A stretch of 64,000 nt of DNA from Apiosordaria backusii (lineage: Eukaryota > Ascomycota > Sordariomycetes > Sordariales > Lasiosphaeriaceae): assembly GCA_030549205.1 (NCBI GenBank), contig JAUKTV010000026.1:1-64000 (forward strand), given 5' to 3'. The notes beneath the pieces are model-generated. The model was not told the origin of the DNA. It saw nothing but the letters and a program-made list of their open reading frames with translations, and did not search any database. Positions 13,001 to 24,873 of the stretch are shown piece by piece. Position 1 is the first letter of the stretch, and each line of letters starts with the position of its first letter. The position numbers and the translations under genes were made by a program.

Positions 13001-14320
13001 ACTCCGCGGAGACTTGCCGACAATCGGGCCGCACTGCAGTTATACATCCGACTTTTCATTTCCCTGCAGCTTGTCTCGCCGCACTATGAGACATGAGAGT
13101 CAATGTCATGTACACCACTTCGCTTCGTGTTAATCATCTAGGCATACATTGTAGATCGCACGCCTAACTCATTGACTACCCGGGATAAAATAAAAATGAT
13201 CCAGCAACAAGCAAGGCTCAGACTTACGTAGGAAAGGTAAACGCTACTTGAATACATTCAAGTTGACGACCTCTATCCTGATACTCTTCATTATTTGCTG
13301 TCAGCACACTGGCATCCCGCTCACAAGCAAAAGGCAGTTACACCCGCTAGATACTTAGGTACCTACCTATGCTGCTACCCTGAACATGAAAGATTCGGTG
13401 AACTTTCTTCAACGTTTTTACTTTCTACTTCACCTCCAACACGTAATACACAATTGTCCACCTTCTTTTCCTTCCAGTTTTTCAGTGGGCTCAAGAGGTA
13501 ATGATTGTTCCTGTTAGGTTTGCGAGGCATCTTCTCTAATCTCATTGCCAGAGTATCACCTTGAGTTTTCAGTCTCGGTCCTCATCAAAGTCTCCTCCAT
13601 CATCAATGCCTAGCTGAATAAAGTGTGTTCCAATGAATGTGTAGCATGAGCTTGTTGATGCGGGTTGTGAAACAAAACCTGTACCAAGATGTCTGTGAGG
13701 ATGAAGATTAAGGTAAGGACAGGCTCGCAAGCGAACACTATGAGCATATAGCTGGGTGACAAGAGAGCACATCATCACTGCAAAAATTGCAAACTGTTGC
13801 GTGGGCTGCCTGTGGCCACTACTTTCTTGGTCTAACTACCTGCTCTTCTAACAACAATACAGGTCCTGCTAGTACTACTATGAATAGGTAATGGACTCTC
13901 ACACAACAGCCACGGAGCAAGGCCATTGATCACCTAAGCAAGGTGACGTCTACAAACTTAACAGTGAACGTCCATTACTGATACCTAACCGCATAAAAGA
14001 CAGGAGAGTCAACGTTATATATAACATTAACCTTGACCTCCAATTCACTACGTGCTAACATAGAATCAAATACAACTACCCGCATGTCAGTGGGCCTCAT
14101 GGTGACTCGTCAGGAGCCGTTTGAGCTGCATCATGGGACCGGAAAGCAATACACAATCTATCGTATCATTTTCAATTATCATAGTCTCAGATATTGTAAC
14201 GACTGGTGTAACCGACGACAGCCCAAACGCCTCAACGATGCTCTCATCCAACTCCAATCGATCACTGGTGTACAAAAGAGATGATCATGCACCAATATAC
14301 CTACCATATAAACCCAGAAC
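10050..14320. other. Long gene-free region (4.3 kb)
   Basis: I find no supported gene. Open frames around 10.4-11.6 kb run on both strands through GC-rich sequence and contain no family motif, and start contexts and intron signals do not join them. From about 12.7 kb the sequence is less GC-rich, with several TACCTACCT/TAGGTAGG-type words. The right-hand end may contain an extra exon of the Myb gene (14264-14087, minus strand). The first part is the transporter promoter. Confidence 0.5.
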
Positions 14321-15869
14321 TTACATAGTAATCTCCATTTTCACTCTTCCTTTTATAGGTCTGGTAACATTGAAAAGATAGTCCAGTGTATCCTTATCAC
14401 ATCCCTCGACTGCAATGACCACTTTGCTCACATCTTCATCTTCAACCCCAGCCAAATCTGCTCCTCCTTGCTGTTCGGACCGCAGTGCTTGATCCTGCCC
14501 TGCTGCATTTGAGATTGGCCCTGAGCCAAAGCTTTCTGAAGCAGTTGAGTCCGAAAATAAGAGGTTGGGATCAAAAGCCACCATACCTTCCATCTCCACA
14601 TCACCCTTCCCAGCGTCGTGATCATCAGCGGTAATAGTGGCGGTTGTCATGCCGGAGGTTTGAGGATACGTGCTGGTGGAAAGATGGTACCCAGTCATGT
14701 GATAACCTTGGGACGCAGCCGACGTGGAAAATGGATCGTCCCACGTGGAAGCCAGCATGGTTGTATCATGGCGCAGTCCTGAGCTGTGGTGATCCAGAAA
14801 CGATGCCAATGATAATGGGTCTACCCCTCCTCCGTGCTGAGCCGTGGTCGTGGGTATCATGGAAAAGGCCGAGGAATCGAGCCAATCCGCTGCGTTAAAG
14901 TCTGCTTCGAATTGATCGACATGCTGGTGCTCTGCCCCTAAATCGAGTTCGACATGTTGAGAGTGTGCGTGTGGATGTCCCACTACGTGGTCAGAAGATG
15001 CAGAGGCTTTGGAGCCCTGACGTGAATGGCGAGGATGTGATGATGAGCCGCTATTGTTACTGACAGTTGTCGCTGCTGTTGTGCCAGTTCCATCATCACT
15101 TGCATCACCGCCTGAGATGACGGAGCTGGTGTCGGAACCGTCTTCATCGTGATAGGCATCTTGATGCTGACCACTGTGGTTGGGGTTGTTTAGTCTGCGC
15201 ATGAGAATTGTGTACCGGTTCTTGAGGTCGATCCGTGATCGGGATGGGTAGTGGTTGTGTTGTATAGCCTTCCACTCTCGTCCTCGTTCTTGCACAAGGG
15301 AGAGAAGCAGTTTGTCCTGTTCATGCGATTAGATCGGAACACTAGAGGCCAATGTGAAAAGGGGTAGTACAAACCTCATCCGGTGTCCACTCGCGATGCT
15401 TTAATCTTGGATCAAGCCCATACTGCCATCTTTTTGCACATTCTTTTTGATCTTGTTAGCAACGAGTGAGTACCTTCGGATAGTCCACCAGGATAGTTAA
15501 GACATACGATCAGGGCTGCGATAGCCAACTTCAGCAGCGATCAGTGGCCATCTTAACCCGTGCTTTTCGACAGCTGATTGGAGCCGGCGATCCTCTTCGG
15601 GATCCCAAAGTCCCTTTTTGAGCCCTCCGCAGACCTTGTTGACCCAGCGCTTACGACAGTCCTTGTTGGTCCTTCCAGGAAGCTTGGTTGCTATCCTGTG
15701 CCAGTCTCTGACGTTTCCTGTGGTTGCTGCGCAAAGTTAGATGTGGGAATAGGCACACAGAGTGGGACTCGAACTTGCATTGCTTCATAGCTTCTTCGTA
15801 CAGAATGCTGTCTTCTTCCTCTGTCCAACGCTTGCGGCCGCGTTGCCGACTCTTGTTCTCGTCCTCCAT
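14321..15869 (-). CDS. Myb-type transcription factor, about 457 aa
   Basis: Exons on the minus strand: 15869-15779, 15726-15508, 15442-15375, 15316-14321. Splicing yields three consecutive Myb/SANT repeats in the first 170 residues: R1 KRWTEEEDSILYEEA ... WHRIATKLPGRTNKDCRKRW; R2 GLWDPEEDRRLQSAV ... WPLIAAEVGYRSPDQCAKRW; R3 REWTPDEDKLLLSLV ... WKAIQHNHYPSRSRIDLKNRY. The rest is acidic, His/Ser/Thr-rich and low complexity, as in fungal activators. Intron 1 has a GC donor (GCAAGT...CAG, 52 bp), the only choice that keeps frame. At the 3' end, a GTAAGT donor at 14324 and a CCAG acceptor at 14265 could add an exon (14264-14087) in frame, extending the protein to about 515 aa. A nuclear DNA-binding role is secure; targets are unknown. 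Confidence 0.83.
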
Positions 15870-18800
15870 TTCTCGCCTTTGATCGGTGTTAACTCTCGAT
15901 CTCGGGGTCAAGACCTTGTATTGCTGATCTGGGTTCAAGGAAGCTCCAGTTGAAGTGGGGATCGGAAATGCATCAGAGAACAGACATCACCAGTTGGGAC
16001 GGACTGAGGAATCAACGAAGATCGGACTAGTAACTGAAAAGCCCACCGTCTCTATTTCAGGTTTTCTTTATACGCCTTGGTGCAATGGAGGCTGATACTT
16101 ATGTACTATGGAGCAAAGACGTACGTTGTTGAAAGGAGCTCCACCCTCCCACTTCAAGGTGCTGATACGGTTGAGGTGCATGGTGCAGTGTAACACAAAT
16201 TGCTTCATTCAGAGGAGGCGTGGCGGCGAACAAGCAAGGATGAACCTACTGGAAGGATTTTGCCCAAGAAGGGTTAAGATTGTCGGAAGCGGGCCGTCGG
16301 GGGAAAAGGTGGCGGCCAGGATAAAAAACGGTAATACGTCGACCTCGATTACATATAGGTACCTGCTGCTCATCAGCCGTTGATATCAGGGCGCCATTGA
16401 CGCCGGTCACGGAGGCATGTCAAGTTTACGGTCTCATGCTGCTGGTAATAACAGCCGAGACCCGGCTCTGGGTGAGCCTCTCACAGTTTCCTTCATCGAG
16501 CCGATCCCCAGCTCAGACTTTTAAGCATACGCTGATGCACACAATGCTGCGGGCGTTCGGCGTTGCAACCGCATAACCGAACATCTTAGCTAATATCATC
16601 TTACCGAGCCTTCCATGTTACCCTCCTTTTCGCCCCGACGAGCCAAACGTGGCCTCCATGGAATTGTGGAATCCTGCCGTATTGATCGCGGATAGAAGCC
16701 GGGGCACGATGCATGGAGTCATGATCAAATTAGGTGCAAACGCTGAAGCCCCGAGTAGTCCTTATTTGACCTGAACACGGGACATGACGTACTATAGGGC
16801 TCGAACTGCATGGATGACAGGAAACAAGGTGAAGCTTGATTTCCACCCCGGCTTCGACTTCGGAAACTTCCGTTGATAGTTCAGCACTCATCAACACTCA
16901 CCGCTTTCGTGAACAATCCAGTCCTCAATGGTGAAGGAGATCTCGTCAAGTGCTTGTCATTTTACGGCCCTAGACAGGGCAGGAATCGTAAATCTGACCC
17001 TTGATCGGAGTGAAATGCTGTGGCAAGTGGAGTCTCGCTCAAAGCACAGACGACGTCTGAGGACTGTGGGGTTTGCCAGTAGTGTGTGGAAGCAATCCAG
17101 AAGCTCTCTTCCACTTTCCAGCTCTGGAAAGGCGACGCAGATACCAAAGATAGGATTTAAAGGAATAAATTTCAAACACAAACTCCGACTCATGAAGTCA
17201 GTAATCTCCGAATTGACTGGCGTTAGGGGAACAGAGACGCCATACATGTGAGAAAAAGGGACAGCTTGTCAACGCTATGTGCAGGGTTTTTTCCTGGAGG
17301 CACAGCACGCTACTGCACCATCCTGGCAGCTTTCACAAGCTTTAGCTTCTCCGAGGCGTGTCTTCAGCCGCTGGTGTGATTCCTGGGCATGGTTAGCACC
17401 CCCATCAAGATTCTGCACAACGTCGGTCGACCTCGCCGGCGGGCGATCTTACGAATCCTCCATGAACAGCAGTGATTGGCGGCGAAAGAAAATACAGATG
17501 GCGAAATGCAGCAAAAGCAGTGAAGCAGTCAACAGCAGACTCGGTGTAAGCTTTGGCCGACAACCGGGATCTGTAGATGTGTGCTTACTCCGAAAGGAAG
17601 TAGGGGTCCTTGCTCGCTGCTTCGATCCTTGGAAAACCGGCCATCGGAGGATTAATTGCAGTGCTGATGATTGGACCACTGACAGAAGTTCGGGCTAAAT
17701 CCCTGATCTCTTTCTCGTTTTTTGGCCAGTCCGGTATTGCCGCACAATCCACCCCCACTGAGGTCGAGGCGAGGTTTCGGTGTGCTGTCATGTCACGATA
17801 TCTTTTGTGCACATACTGCACCTTCTACAGCTTATCATCTTGCAATACGTGAATGTGGGCTCATTTCCAACGGTGTATGCCTTGTTTACAGGTATGCTGG
17901 TTTTCTCTTCGCTTGGGCCACCAGAATGGGCTCAAAATCTGGCGATAGCCCGTCAGATGCAGACAGAGGCGCGTGATGCCAACGCCGGCGTGCGATGCTG
18001 ACAAAGATGGACCGGACCCCTCTTAACCCGTCGAATTGCGCAATGGTAGCCTATATTGGTGCCCTACCGTCACTTTTGACCACTCTGGCACGTTGCAGCG
18101 AGGCTGTCAAAACAGAACGTGGGTACGACTCTGACCACAAGCTGTTCTGTCTGAGACCCTGTGCAGTTCATGTATGTACCCACCGTCGACGAAGCTTTTC
18201 CCCAGAGGCACAGTAGCAGCCAACGTGGGCCAGGGTATCCTTCCCCGGTCCCTCGGCGTACGCAAGTGGCTTGGGAGTGACCTGACATTCGCTAAACAAG
18301 AGGGCACCATTGGATTTGGAAGGTCTGAAAATGCAGAGCGCAGAAAGCAATCTGGTCAAAAACCGGATACCCTTCATGGATGGGTTTGCTGTGGGAAACA
18401 TCGTTGCTGTCGCTTCTGTACAGCATTTTCGCACCACGCCAATGCCCCCACCCCTGAACCTCAACGATGTGGCGCAACTTTAGCGTAGATCAAAACGGTG
18501 AGCTATCTGCGCGGGCCGCCACGGGTATCGTCAAATAGCGCTCTTTGCTTACAGTGTGTACCTCAGCCGAGCGCGCTAAAGCGGGACACAGGAAATTATG
18601 GCTCCATCAGGATAGAGATTTGTGGTCAACTGGGATGGATGCGGGAGAGCTGCCTGTGCTGAAAAGAAGCGTTGTTGGATGATGCTAGGTAGTTTCTCTA
18701 AGCGCATCAATGAAAAGATAAACTAAACAGACATGAACGAATATCGGATGTACCCACACCACCGAGACTTTGCATAGACTATCTGTCAGGGCTGTGGCTT

Positions 18801-19280
18801 GGCACGGGGCTTGATACAATAATTGTTAGTGCGCCAGGCGGAGGATACAAATATTGTTAGGGATCCAACGGACCCACACGCAGTTTGACAGAACATCATC
18901 AATCAAGTCTACCCACACTGCGTCAGCCATCCCTGACACTATCGATATGCGTGGTTATGTGGGGGCAACCATCTCGAGCTGCCGAGGCAATGGGATTTCT
19001 TACCAAACTGCTAATGTTCCTACATACCCTTCTGGGCAAGTTCGTGTTCCAGTTAAATGTCTTTGGTGATACGGTCTTGCGGTTTGAAAATCTCAATGTA
19101 CCAGTTAAATAGGTAGAAGGTTTCCCTGATAATCACCGTCGGATTTATCGCATGCTTTCTCAAAAGCTTTGTTACCGTACACGATTCAAAGCACGCCACT
19201 ATCAGTGTTACCCTTGCCCATGTTTAAACCCCCACACAACTTCCCCCATTGAGCACTGCGCTGCTAGCGTCCATCTCAAC
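15870..19280. other. Long gene-free region (3.4 kb)
   Basis: This stretch holds the promoter of the Myb gene and then sequence in which I see no coding support. Short frames near 16.9-18.5 kb occur on both strands with no motif, signal peptide or joinable introns. No tRNA or tandem repeat was noticed. Confidence 0.45.
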
Positions 19281-20289
19281 TCACGCCTCGAGATCGGTGG
19301 AGTTGGTAATCTTTTCGTGTGTCAACATTGCCTTCCGCTTGGCTTCGTGCGCGCTCAACTCAGCAGCAGGTACATCCGAGCCCAGCGCAAGCAGCATGGG
19401 GATCTTGTCTATACCCCAGCCCACAATGTCGACCAGCGCCTTCGCCGCCTTGACTGGGTCACCTGGCTGTTGCCCGTTCAATCCATTGAAAGCCTTCCTC
19501 AAAGGCTCGAGGACTGGGTCGTAATCGGCAATGTGGTGAGAAGTGTGAAGCCTGTGTCCAGCTTTCAAAAATGAAGTTCTGAAATGCCCAAGCTGGACGA
19601 GGCAAACACGGACTCCCAAGGGTCCTGTCTCTCGTTGCAGAGCCTCAGTCAAGGTTGCCAGCGCTGCCTTGGAAGAGCAATAAGCTCCTGCATTTGGGCT
19701 GCCGCTAAATCCGCCAATCCCAGCCACGTTGAAGATAACACCACTGCCCCTTTGCCGCATGTGGGGGAGCACTGCACGTGCTAGACGAATGGGGGCAAAG
19801 ACATTTGTGGTGAATATATCTTCAAGTTCTTGCTCACTACTTGCTATTAGTATCCGTGTTTACGGATCTGGGGAATGAAATATCCTGCACTACGTCATGC
19901 GGCCGGACACTTTTAACGTCAAGGGGTGATGAGGGATGAAAAAGGGGTTGAAAAGGGGTTAATGCAATGTGGACCCACCTTGTCTCTTCCACTGCACCTT
20001 CAAGAATATACCCAGCAGCATTCACCAAGACATCCACTCGACCCGCTGTCTTTACAACATCAGCAAGAACAGTAGAAATATGGTCTGCCGAGGCTCGGAG
20101 GTCGAGTTGGACCGTTCGGCATCCGGCTTTCGCTGCAACTTCAAGCCCGTGCTGATCCCGGCCAAGAGCCACAACAGTCGCCGTTTTTGCTGCCTCGATT
20201 GCCACCGCCAGACCGAGTCCAGAGGATGCACCGGTCACTAGCCATACCGGTTGAGACGATGCTGTTGGAGCCGAGGTGGACGAAGACAT
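19281..20289 (-). CDS. Short-chain dehydrogenase/reductase, 288 aa
   Basis: Two exons on the minus strand, 20289-19979 and 19836-19281, separated by a 142-bp GTGGGT...TAG intron, longer than most here. The Rossmann cofactor motif TGASSGLG is at residues 19-26, the structural NAAG motif (VNAAGY) follows, and the catalytic Tyr-Lys pair is in YCSSK. This is a classical SDR of about 290 aa. The same subfamily (NAAGYILEG, VLPHMR, ALGSD) appears again at 30970 and 33027. No specific substrate can be named. It stands alone between two long gene-free stretches. Confidence 0.88.
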
Positions 20290-21969
20290 GTCGAGGCTGT
20301 TTTCGGAAGAGCAGACAGATAACGCCTACCTTATCGCTGCAAGTATCAAAGAGGCTTGGAGAATATTATGTCAAGATTGGATGGAATTTCATGCGTTTTC
20401 TTGGGCGTGCCTACATCGCAGTCGCTCAAGTCGATCTCAGATACGTCCCTTATACCAGCCGCTCGCGGCACGGACCTACCCCTGGGCCATCTCGATGCCA
20501 CCCACCTACGTTGCCGTACTCCGGTCCCGACGGACCTGCGCCCTAACCTTGATATGCCTGCCGAATCTCATGCAGAGTGAGCTCCGTTCCTGGTTTTGTG
20601 GTCTGAACATGCTGATCTTGTCCTTTTTGAGGTAATGCTCAAGCTTGGGTCGTAAGATGGCCAGAGCCTCTTTGCAAGACTGTACTGTAAACACATGAAC
20701 TTTATCCTAATGATAGTAGCGGAACATGAAGCAACAACAATTCAAGACAAGTCACAGCTTTCTGTAGCATTTCATCTGGCCGTCGTCGAACCGCGGCCTC
20801 GGTCACCGGGATATCAAGTCTATGTCGCAACAGCCTCAGTTCTAGATGATTATCAACTAACATATTCCGTTGTGAGGTGGCAATTGTACCGGGAGTGGTC
20901 AGGCATCTTTAGAAACATAAATCATAGTATTTGCAACAGCTATCCACCTTCCAACGTCGTTTATGACTTCCCAAATAAGTTTCAGAAGTGAGGGCCGTTA
21001 AGAAACGGAGAGGCTGTTCGCCGCGTGCCATTCCGTGTTCGGCGAATTTGACCGTTTGAGCATATCGACTGCAGCCAAGTAAAGTTCCAATCATCTCATG
21101 CAAGACATCGGAGAGATAAGACTGGAGAAGGAACCTGAATATGTCCAGCCTGAAGCATCCACGCATCATACCTACTCTGCAGGAGACCTGATGCGAGCTA
21201 AGTGTCACATCCGCAGAACGGGGGAAGAACACCCCGGGGCACAAAAATTGATTATTCCGGCGCGCCAAAGAGTATAAATTGCCCTGAGCCTGCAGCGTGA
21301 AGTCATCCTGTTGCTCTCGTACGCCTTCTCCCGCCATTTTTCAACTTCGACAGCGCCGATCTACACAGGTATCTCCGATGGAAGCCACTTCCAAGACTCT
21401 TATGCTCCGTAGTCTTGCATAACAGCAACCTCAACCGACCTCGATGACGATCCTGCTCGACATGAGAATGAAAGGACCCTGACGAGGGCCCTGGGTCGGA
21501 GATCAGCAACCTAGACGCTCGAAAAGGCAGTAGAGACCAGGCGATATCATCACCGCTATCTCTTCCAGCACGAACTTGAGGTGCCTTTACTACCTATCTG
21601 GGTACCGACAAATATGCACAATGAGTTCATCTCGTGATGACACGACTGCTTTAGAACGGAATCAGACAGCACAGTGTGGTTGTATGCATGTTGGCATCTT
21701 GTCAACACCACCCTTCGCAAGCTGGTGTCCCTCTTTCTTGCCATCATTTGTCATCGTCCGTCATCATCACTTGAGAACCTACCTATCTTTTCATTGCTTG
21801 AAAGATACTGGCGGGGATGATGCACACCATACCCATCACTACCAAGAACATCACTTACAGAAACGTCTCCAATAACCAGAGAGAAATTAGTCTCCAGAAG
21901 TGAAGCTATTTGCTGGATGTTCACAAGTCAACAGACTGAGCGATGTGTTCCATCCTCCATCATCGCAAT
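20290..21969. other. Intergenic, upstream of the SDR gene and the tRNA
   Basis: About 1.7 kb without a supported gene. The left end contains the SDR promoter. Frames on the minus strand near 20.9-21.5 kb have odd composition and no known motif. Confidence 0.4.
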
Positions 21970-22041
21970 GGACCAGTAGCTCAGGGGTAGAGCAACCGGC
22001 TGCAGTCCGGTAGGTCACGCGTTCAAATCGCGTCTAGTCCT
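21970..22041 (+). tRNA. tRNA-Cys (anticodon GCA)
   Basis: A 72-nt cloverleaf without intron. The D arm is GCTC AGGGGTA GAGC, the anticodon stem ACCGG/CCGGT encloses the loop CTGCAGT (anticodon GCA), the variable loop is AGGTC, and the T arm is ACGCG TTCAAAT CGCGT. The acceptor stem GGACCAG/CTAGTCC has one mismatch (C5 opposite A68), and the discriminator base is T (U in the RNA), as expected for tRNA-Cys. A T-rich stretch follows shortly downstream, consistent with Pol III termination. Confidence 0.88.
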
Positions 22042-23104
22042 TATGTTTTGCAGAGTGCTTTTTCATTTTGATCTTCGGCCGCCTTCGCATCGACAATACA
22101 TTGACAATACATCGACAGCAAGTCGTGAACTAGTTCAAAGCTTCCACTCATATGGGCCATATGGCTCTACAGGCATTGAACAACGGTTTTTGGGGAACAC
22201 GGGTTGGAAATATACTTTTGTCTACGTCAAAATTGAGCGCATGGAGAAGATGTGCAACTCACTTTGTCTGTGAGCACCATAATTTGGGTTGACTTGGGCG
22301 ATGCTTGTAGGTCACAGGATGTTGAACAGGATTCGTAATATGTTATGAGAAGCTAATAACGCTACTCAATTCACCTACTTTATGACATGAGGAAACTTTC
22401 GCCTCACTTCGTGCTATGGGTTACTATTTCAAAATACCCTAGAGCGCATTATTTCCACTGTTTTCCTAAGGAACAGCCCATGTTTCGTTCTAGCAGTCGG
22501 CGCACTCCGCCAGTATGTCCTTATTGGAGCTTCAGGAGACAAGTTCAAATGGCGTTCCATTGTTGCATGAACAACAACCACATTGCCTCATGTTGACAAG
22601 CAACAAGCAGTGTTCATCCAGCTGATGGTGTCGTGGGCTGCTTACAAGGATTTTGTCTACTTCGACTGTTGTCGTTGTCAGTGTGGAGAATCTCCCTTAT
22701 CGCTCATCGCTCGTCGCTCAACCTTATCGCCCAACCTTATCGCTTATCCCTATCATCTCGTGACGACGCGCGACCCCGCGCGGTCAAGGAACCCTGTCGC
22801 ATCATCCCGAACAGGCAGAGAGCTCGCAGGATCGCGCTGCCCTGTCCAGCAAGCCATGCCCAACATTACGAGCATTTCACCCGATTGATGCTCGAGCAAC
22901 CTTCGTAGACCCTTCCATTCCTCCTCTGTATTCGCGCCAACGTAGTGAGAAGCCGTTACCCACATCACGCCCCTTCTCGACTAACCACTCGGCCCCAAAC
23001 CCCTTGACCCAAGCTGTCAGTCGCGTCGTGTCTCTCGCTATGGTAGGCAATGCCTAGCCATCCGTTTGCCCAGCCTGACAAGAACATACCCCAGGCCACG
23101 CAGA
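22042..23104. other. Intergenic between tRNA-Cys and the RNase H-like gene
   Basis: No gene is seen. A short run of near-repeats (CTTATCGCTCATCGCTCGTCGCTC...CTTATCGCC) lies around 22695-22750, probably simple sequence. The right part is the promoter of the RNase H-like gene. Confidence 0.45.
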
Positions 23105-23956
23105 ATGCCCCCAGCAAAACAAAAAAAGTTCTACGGTGTTCGTGGTAGCAAGCCTGGCGTCTACGAATCGTGGGACGAGTGCCAGAAGGCCATCGCCGGC
23201 GTCAGCGGCGCAACCCACAAGAGTTTCCTCTCACATGAGGAGGCAACCGCGTGGGTGAACGGTTGTTCTGCCGCTTCTCGAAGTGCACCAACTCGATACT
23301 ATGCCGTCGCTAGAGGACACAACCCTGGTGTTTACACCGACTGGGATAGCGCTCAAAAACAGACAATTGGCTTCACGAAGCCGATGCTCAGAAAGTTTGA
23401 CACACATGCTGAGGCCGATGACTTTCTCAGCGCCAACCAAGGCGCTGAGGTGCAAGAAATCTTGCCACCTACGAAGAAGCTGAAGAAAGCGCATCGGCTA
23501 GACAACGGGGCAGTGCCTGGGAACGGAAAAGCAATTGGCGGAATCGGCGTCTGGTTCGGTGACAATGACCCGCGCAACATCTCAGAACGTCTTGCCGGGC
23601 CAGTACAGACCAGCCAGCGCGCCGAGCTTACTGCCATTGTCCGAGCCCTCCAGGCCCTCGACGTCGATTCACCGATCGAAATACGTACCGACAGCCAGTA
23701 TGCGATCGACTGCGTCACAAAGTGGTGCGATGTTTGGATTAAGAATGGTTGGAAAACAACAGAACATATGCCGGTCAAGAACGCCGATCTAATAAAAGCT
23801 ATCCGGGCTCTGATAGACCAACGCGACGAAAAAGGCACAATAACCATCTTTACCAAGGTAGATGGGCATTCTGGGGACTATGGCAATGATGAGGCTGATA
23901 GGTTGGCTATCCTTGGGGCTCAACTGCCTGCCGTCGAAGAGGCGAACCAACCGTGA
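23105..23956 (+). CDS. RNase H1-like protein with two N-terminal hybrid-binding domains, 283 aa
   Basis: One exon. The ATG at 23105 is chosen because the upstream extension has no ATG. Two viroplasmin/RNase H1 N-terminal domains come first (KKFYGVRGSKPGVYESWDEC at about 6-26 and RYYAVARGHNPGVYTDWDSA at about 65-85); these bind RNA/DNA hybrids. An RNase H fold follows from about residue 130 with E174 (QRAELTAI), D196 (RTDSQYA), H255 (DGHSGDYGN) and D265 (DEADRLA). The first catalytic position is odd: the expected YTDG-type motif reads RLDNG, which puts Asn134 where the metal-binding Asp should be, with Asp133 just before it. Activity is therefore in doubt unless the loop shifts by one residue. 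The usual role is removing RNA from RNA/DNA hybrids in nucleus or mitochondrion. Confidence 0.88.
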   Translation: MPPAKQKKFYGVRGSKPGVYESWDECQKAIAGVSGATHKSFLSHEEATAWVNGCSAASRSAPTRYYAVARGHNPGVYTDWDSAQKQTIGFTKPMLRKFDTHAEADDFLSANQGAEVQEILPPTKKLKKAHRLDNGAVPGNGKAIGGIGVWFGDNDPRNISERLAGPVQTSQRAELTAIVRALQALDVDSPIEIRTDSQYAIDCVTKWCDVWIKNGWKTTEHMPVKNADLIKAIRALIDQRDEKGTITIFTKVDGHSGDYGNDEADRLAILGAQLPAVEEANQP

Positions 23957-24203
23957 ATAATGAATTGCTCAACTGGCTACCTAGGTAGACCCCTGTTGTG
24001 GGCATGGATGGGAAATATTTGCTCGCCAGGTACATTACTCCTTGTTGAGACACTTTATGGTATGTTTTTTTGCTGCTCGCCATTACATACTGACTAATTT
24101 TCGCGCCATATCACTTTTGACCAAACTCTCCCCTGATCCCAACCATGATTGACCCCCAACGCCGCCACATGAATCGTTGCATTACCATGACTGACATATC
24201 TCG

Positions 24204-24873
24204 TTAACCAGTACGACCGATCATCTTTTCCACCTTGTTCTCCAGCGGCGGCGCGTGCGCAGGCATGTTGGGGTTGACGTCCTGCTTCCCCCGTCGAACT
24301 TCCTCAGAGACACGAGGCTCCCGAAGGGTGACGTACAACGCCGCAAGTCCGAGCGCTCCTAAGCCGGCATAACTATTACGGGTTTAAGACCAGTCAGCAT
24401 CACCGACAATTTTCAACAAGGGGACACACTTACAGTACGTTATTATCTGGGTACCCCATCTCCTTGTCAACCCTCTTCATGGTCGCCTTGCTAGTGTGGA
24501 TCACGTTGCCCATTTTGTCTTTGACCTGCTCTACGGTCTCCTGGGCTGACATGATGGTTTCGTCCCTGTCTGAGAAACCGCGGCCGGTATAAGCACCTCC
24601 CGAGATGCTGGACGCACTCAGGCCTTCAGACTCGAGAGTGGGAGGGGAAGCCGATGGGGAGGCTTGTGCTGAGGTCGGGTAGTCAAAGACGAGGTCAATG
24701 TCCTCGACTGGGGGGCCGCCAAGGGGGTCCTTGATGTTGGATGTTGTGCGCGACGATGGTGAGGTCGGTGTGGCTAAGGCACGAGGGAGAGTGGAGGAAA
24801 CATAGCGAGCCGATGAGGCTCGGTAGAGAGGGGTGAGAGAGCTCCGCAGAGCCTGCGACTTGGGGATGGGCAT
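24204..24873 (-). CDS. Predicted mitochondrial single-pass membrane protein, 202 aa
   Basis: Exons 24873-24434 and 24372-24204 on the minus strand, with a 61-bp GTAAGT...TAG intron, give 202 aa. The chosen start (MPIPKSQALRSS) is followed by an Arg/Ser-rich, acid-free stretch of some 40 residues that looks like a mitochondrial presequence. A frame open further upstream has a less natural leader. The middle is acidic and Ser/Pro-rich (GGPPVEDIDLVFDYP), then comes an amphipathic stretch (AQETVEQVKDKMGNVIHTSK). One transmembrane helix (YAGLGALGLAALYVTL) lies near residues 147-162, followed by a charged tail ending in KMIGRTG. I do not recognise the family. Its 3' end faces that of the RNase H-like gene. 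Confidence 0.75.

Noticed and set aside
15755..15780. tRNA T-arm-like text (minus strand GTTCGAGTCCC)
   Set aside because: It lies in an intron of the Myb gene and has no flanking stems or D arm.
20909..21509. Minus-strand open frames near 21 kb
   Set aside because: Composition is unlike the genes here, no family motifs, and no splice sites that extend them sensibly.
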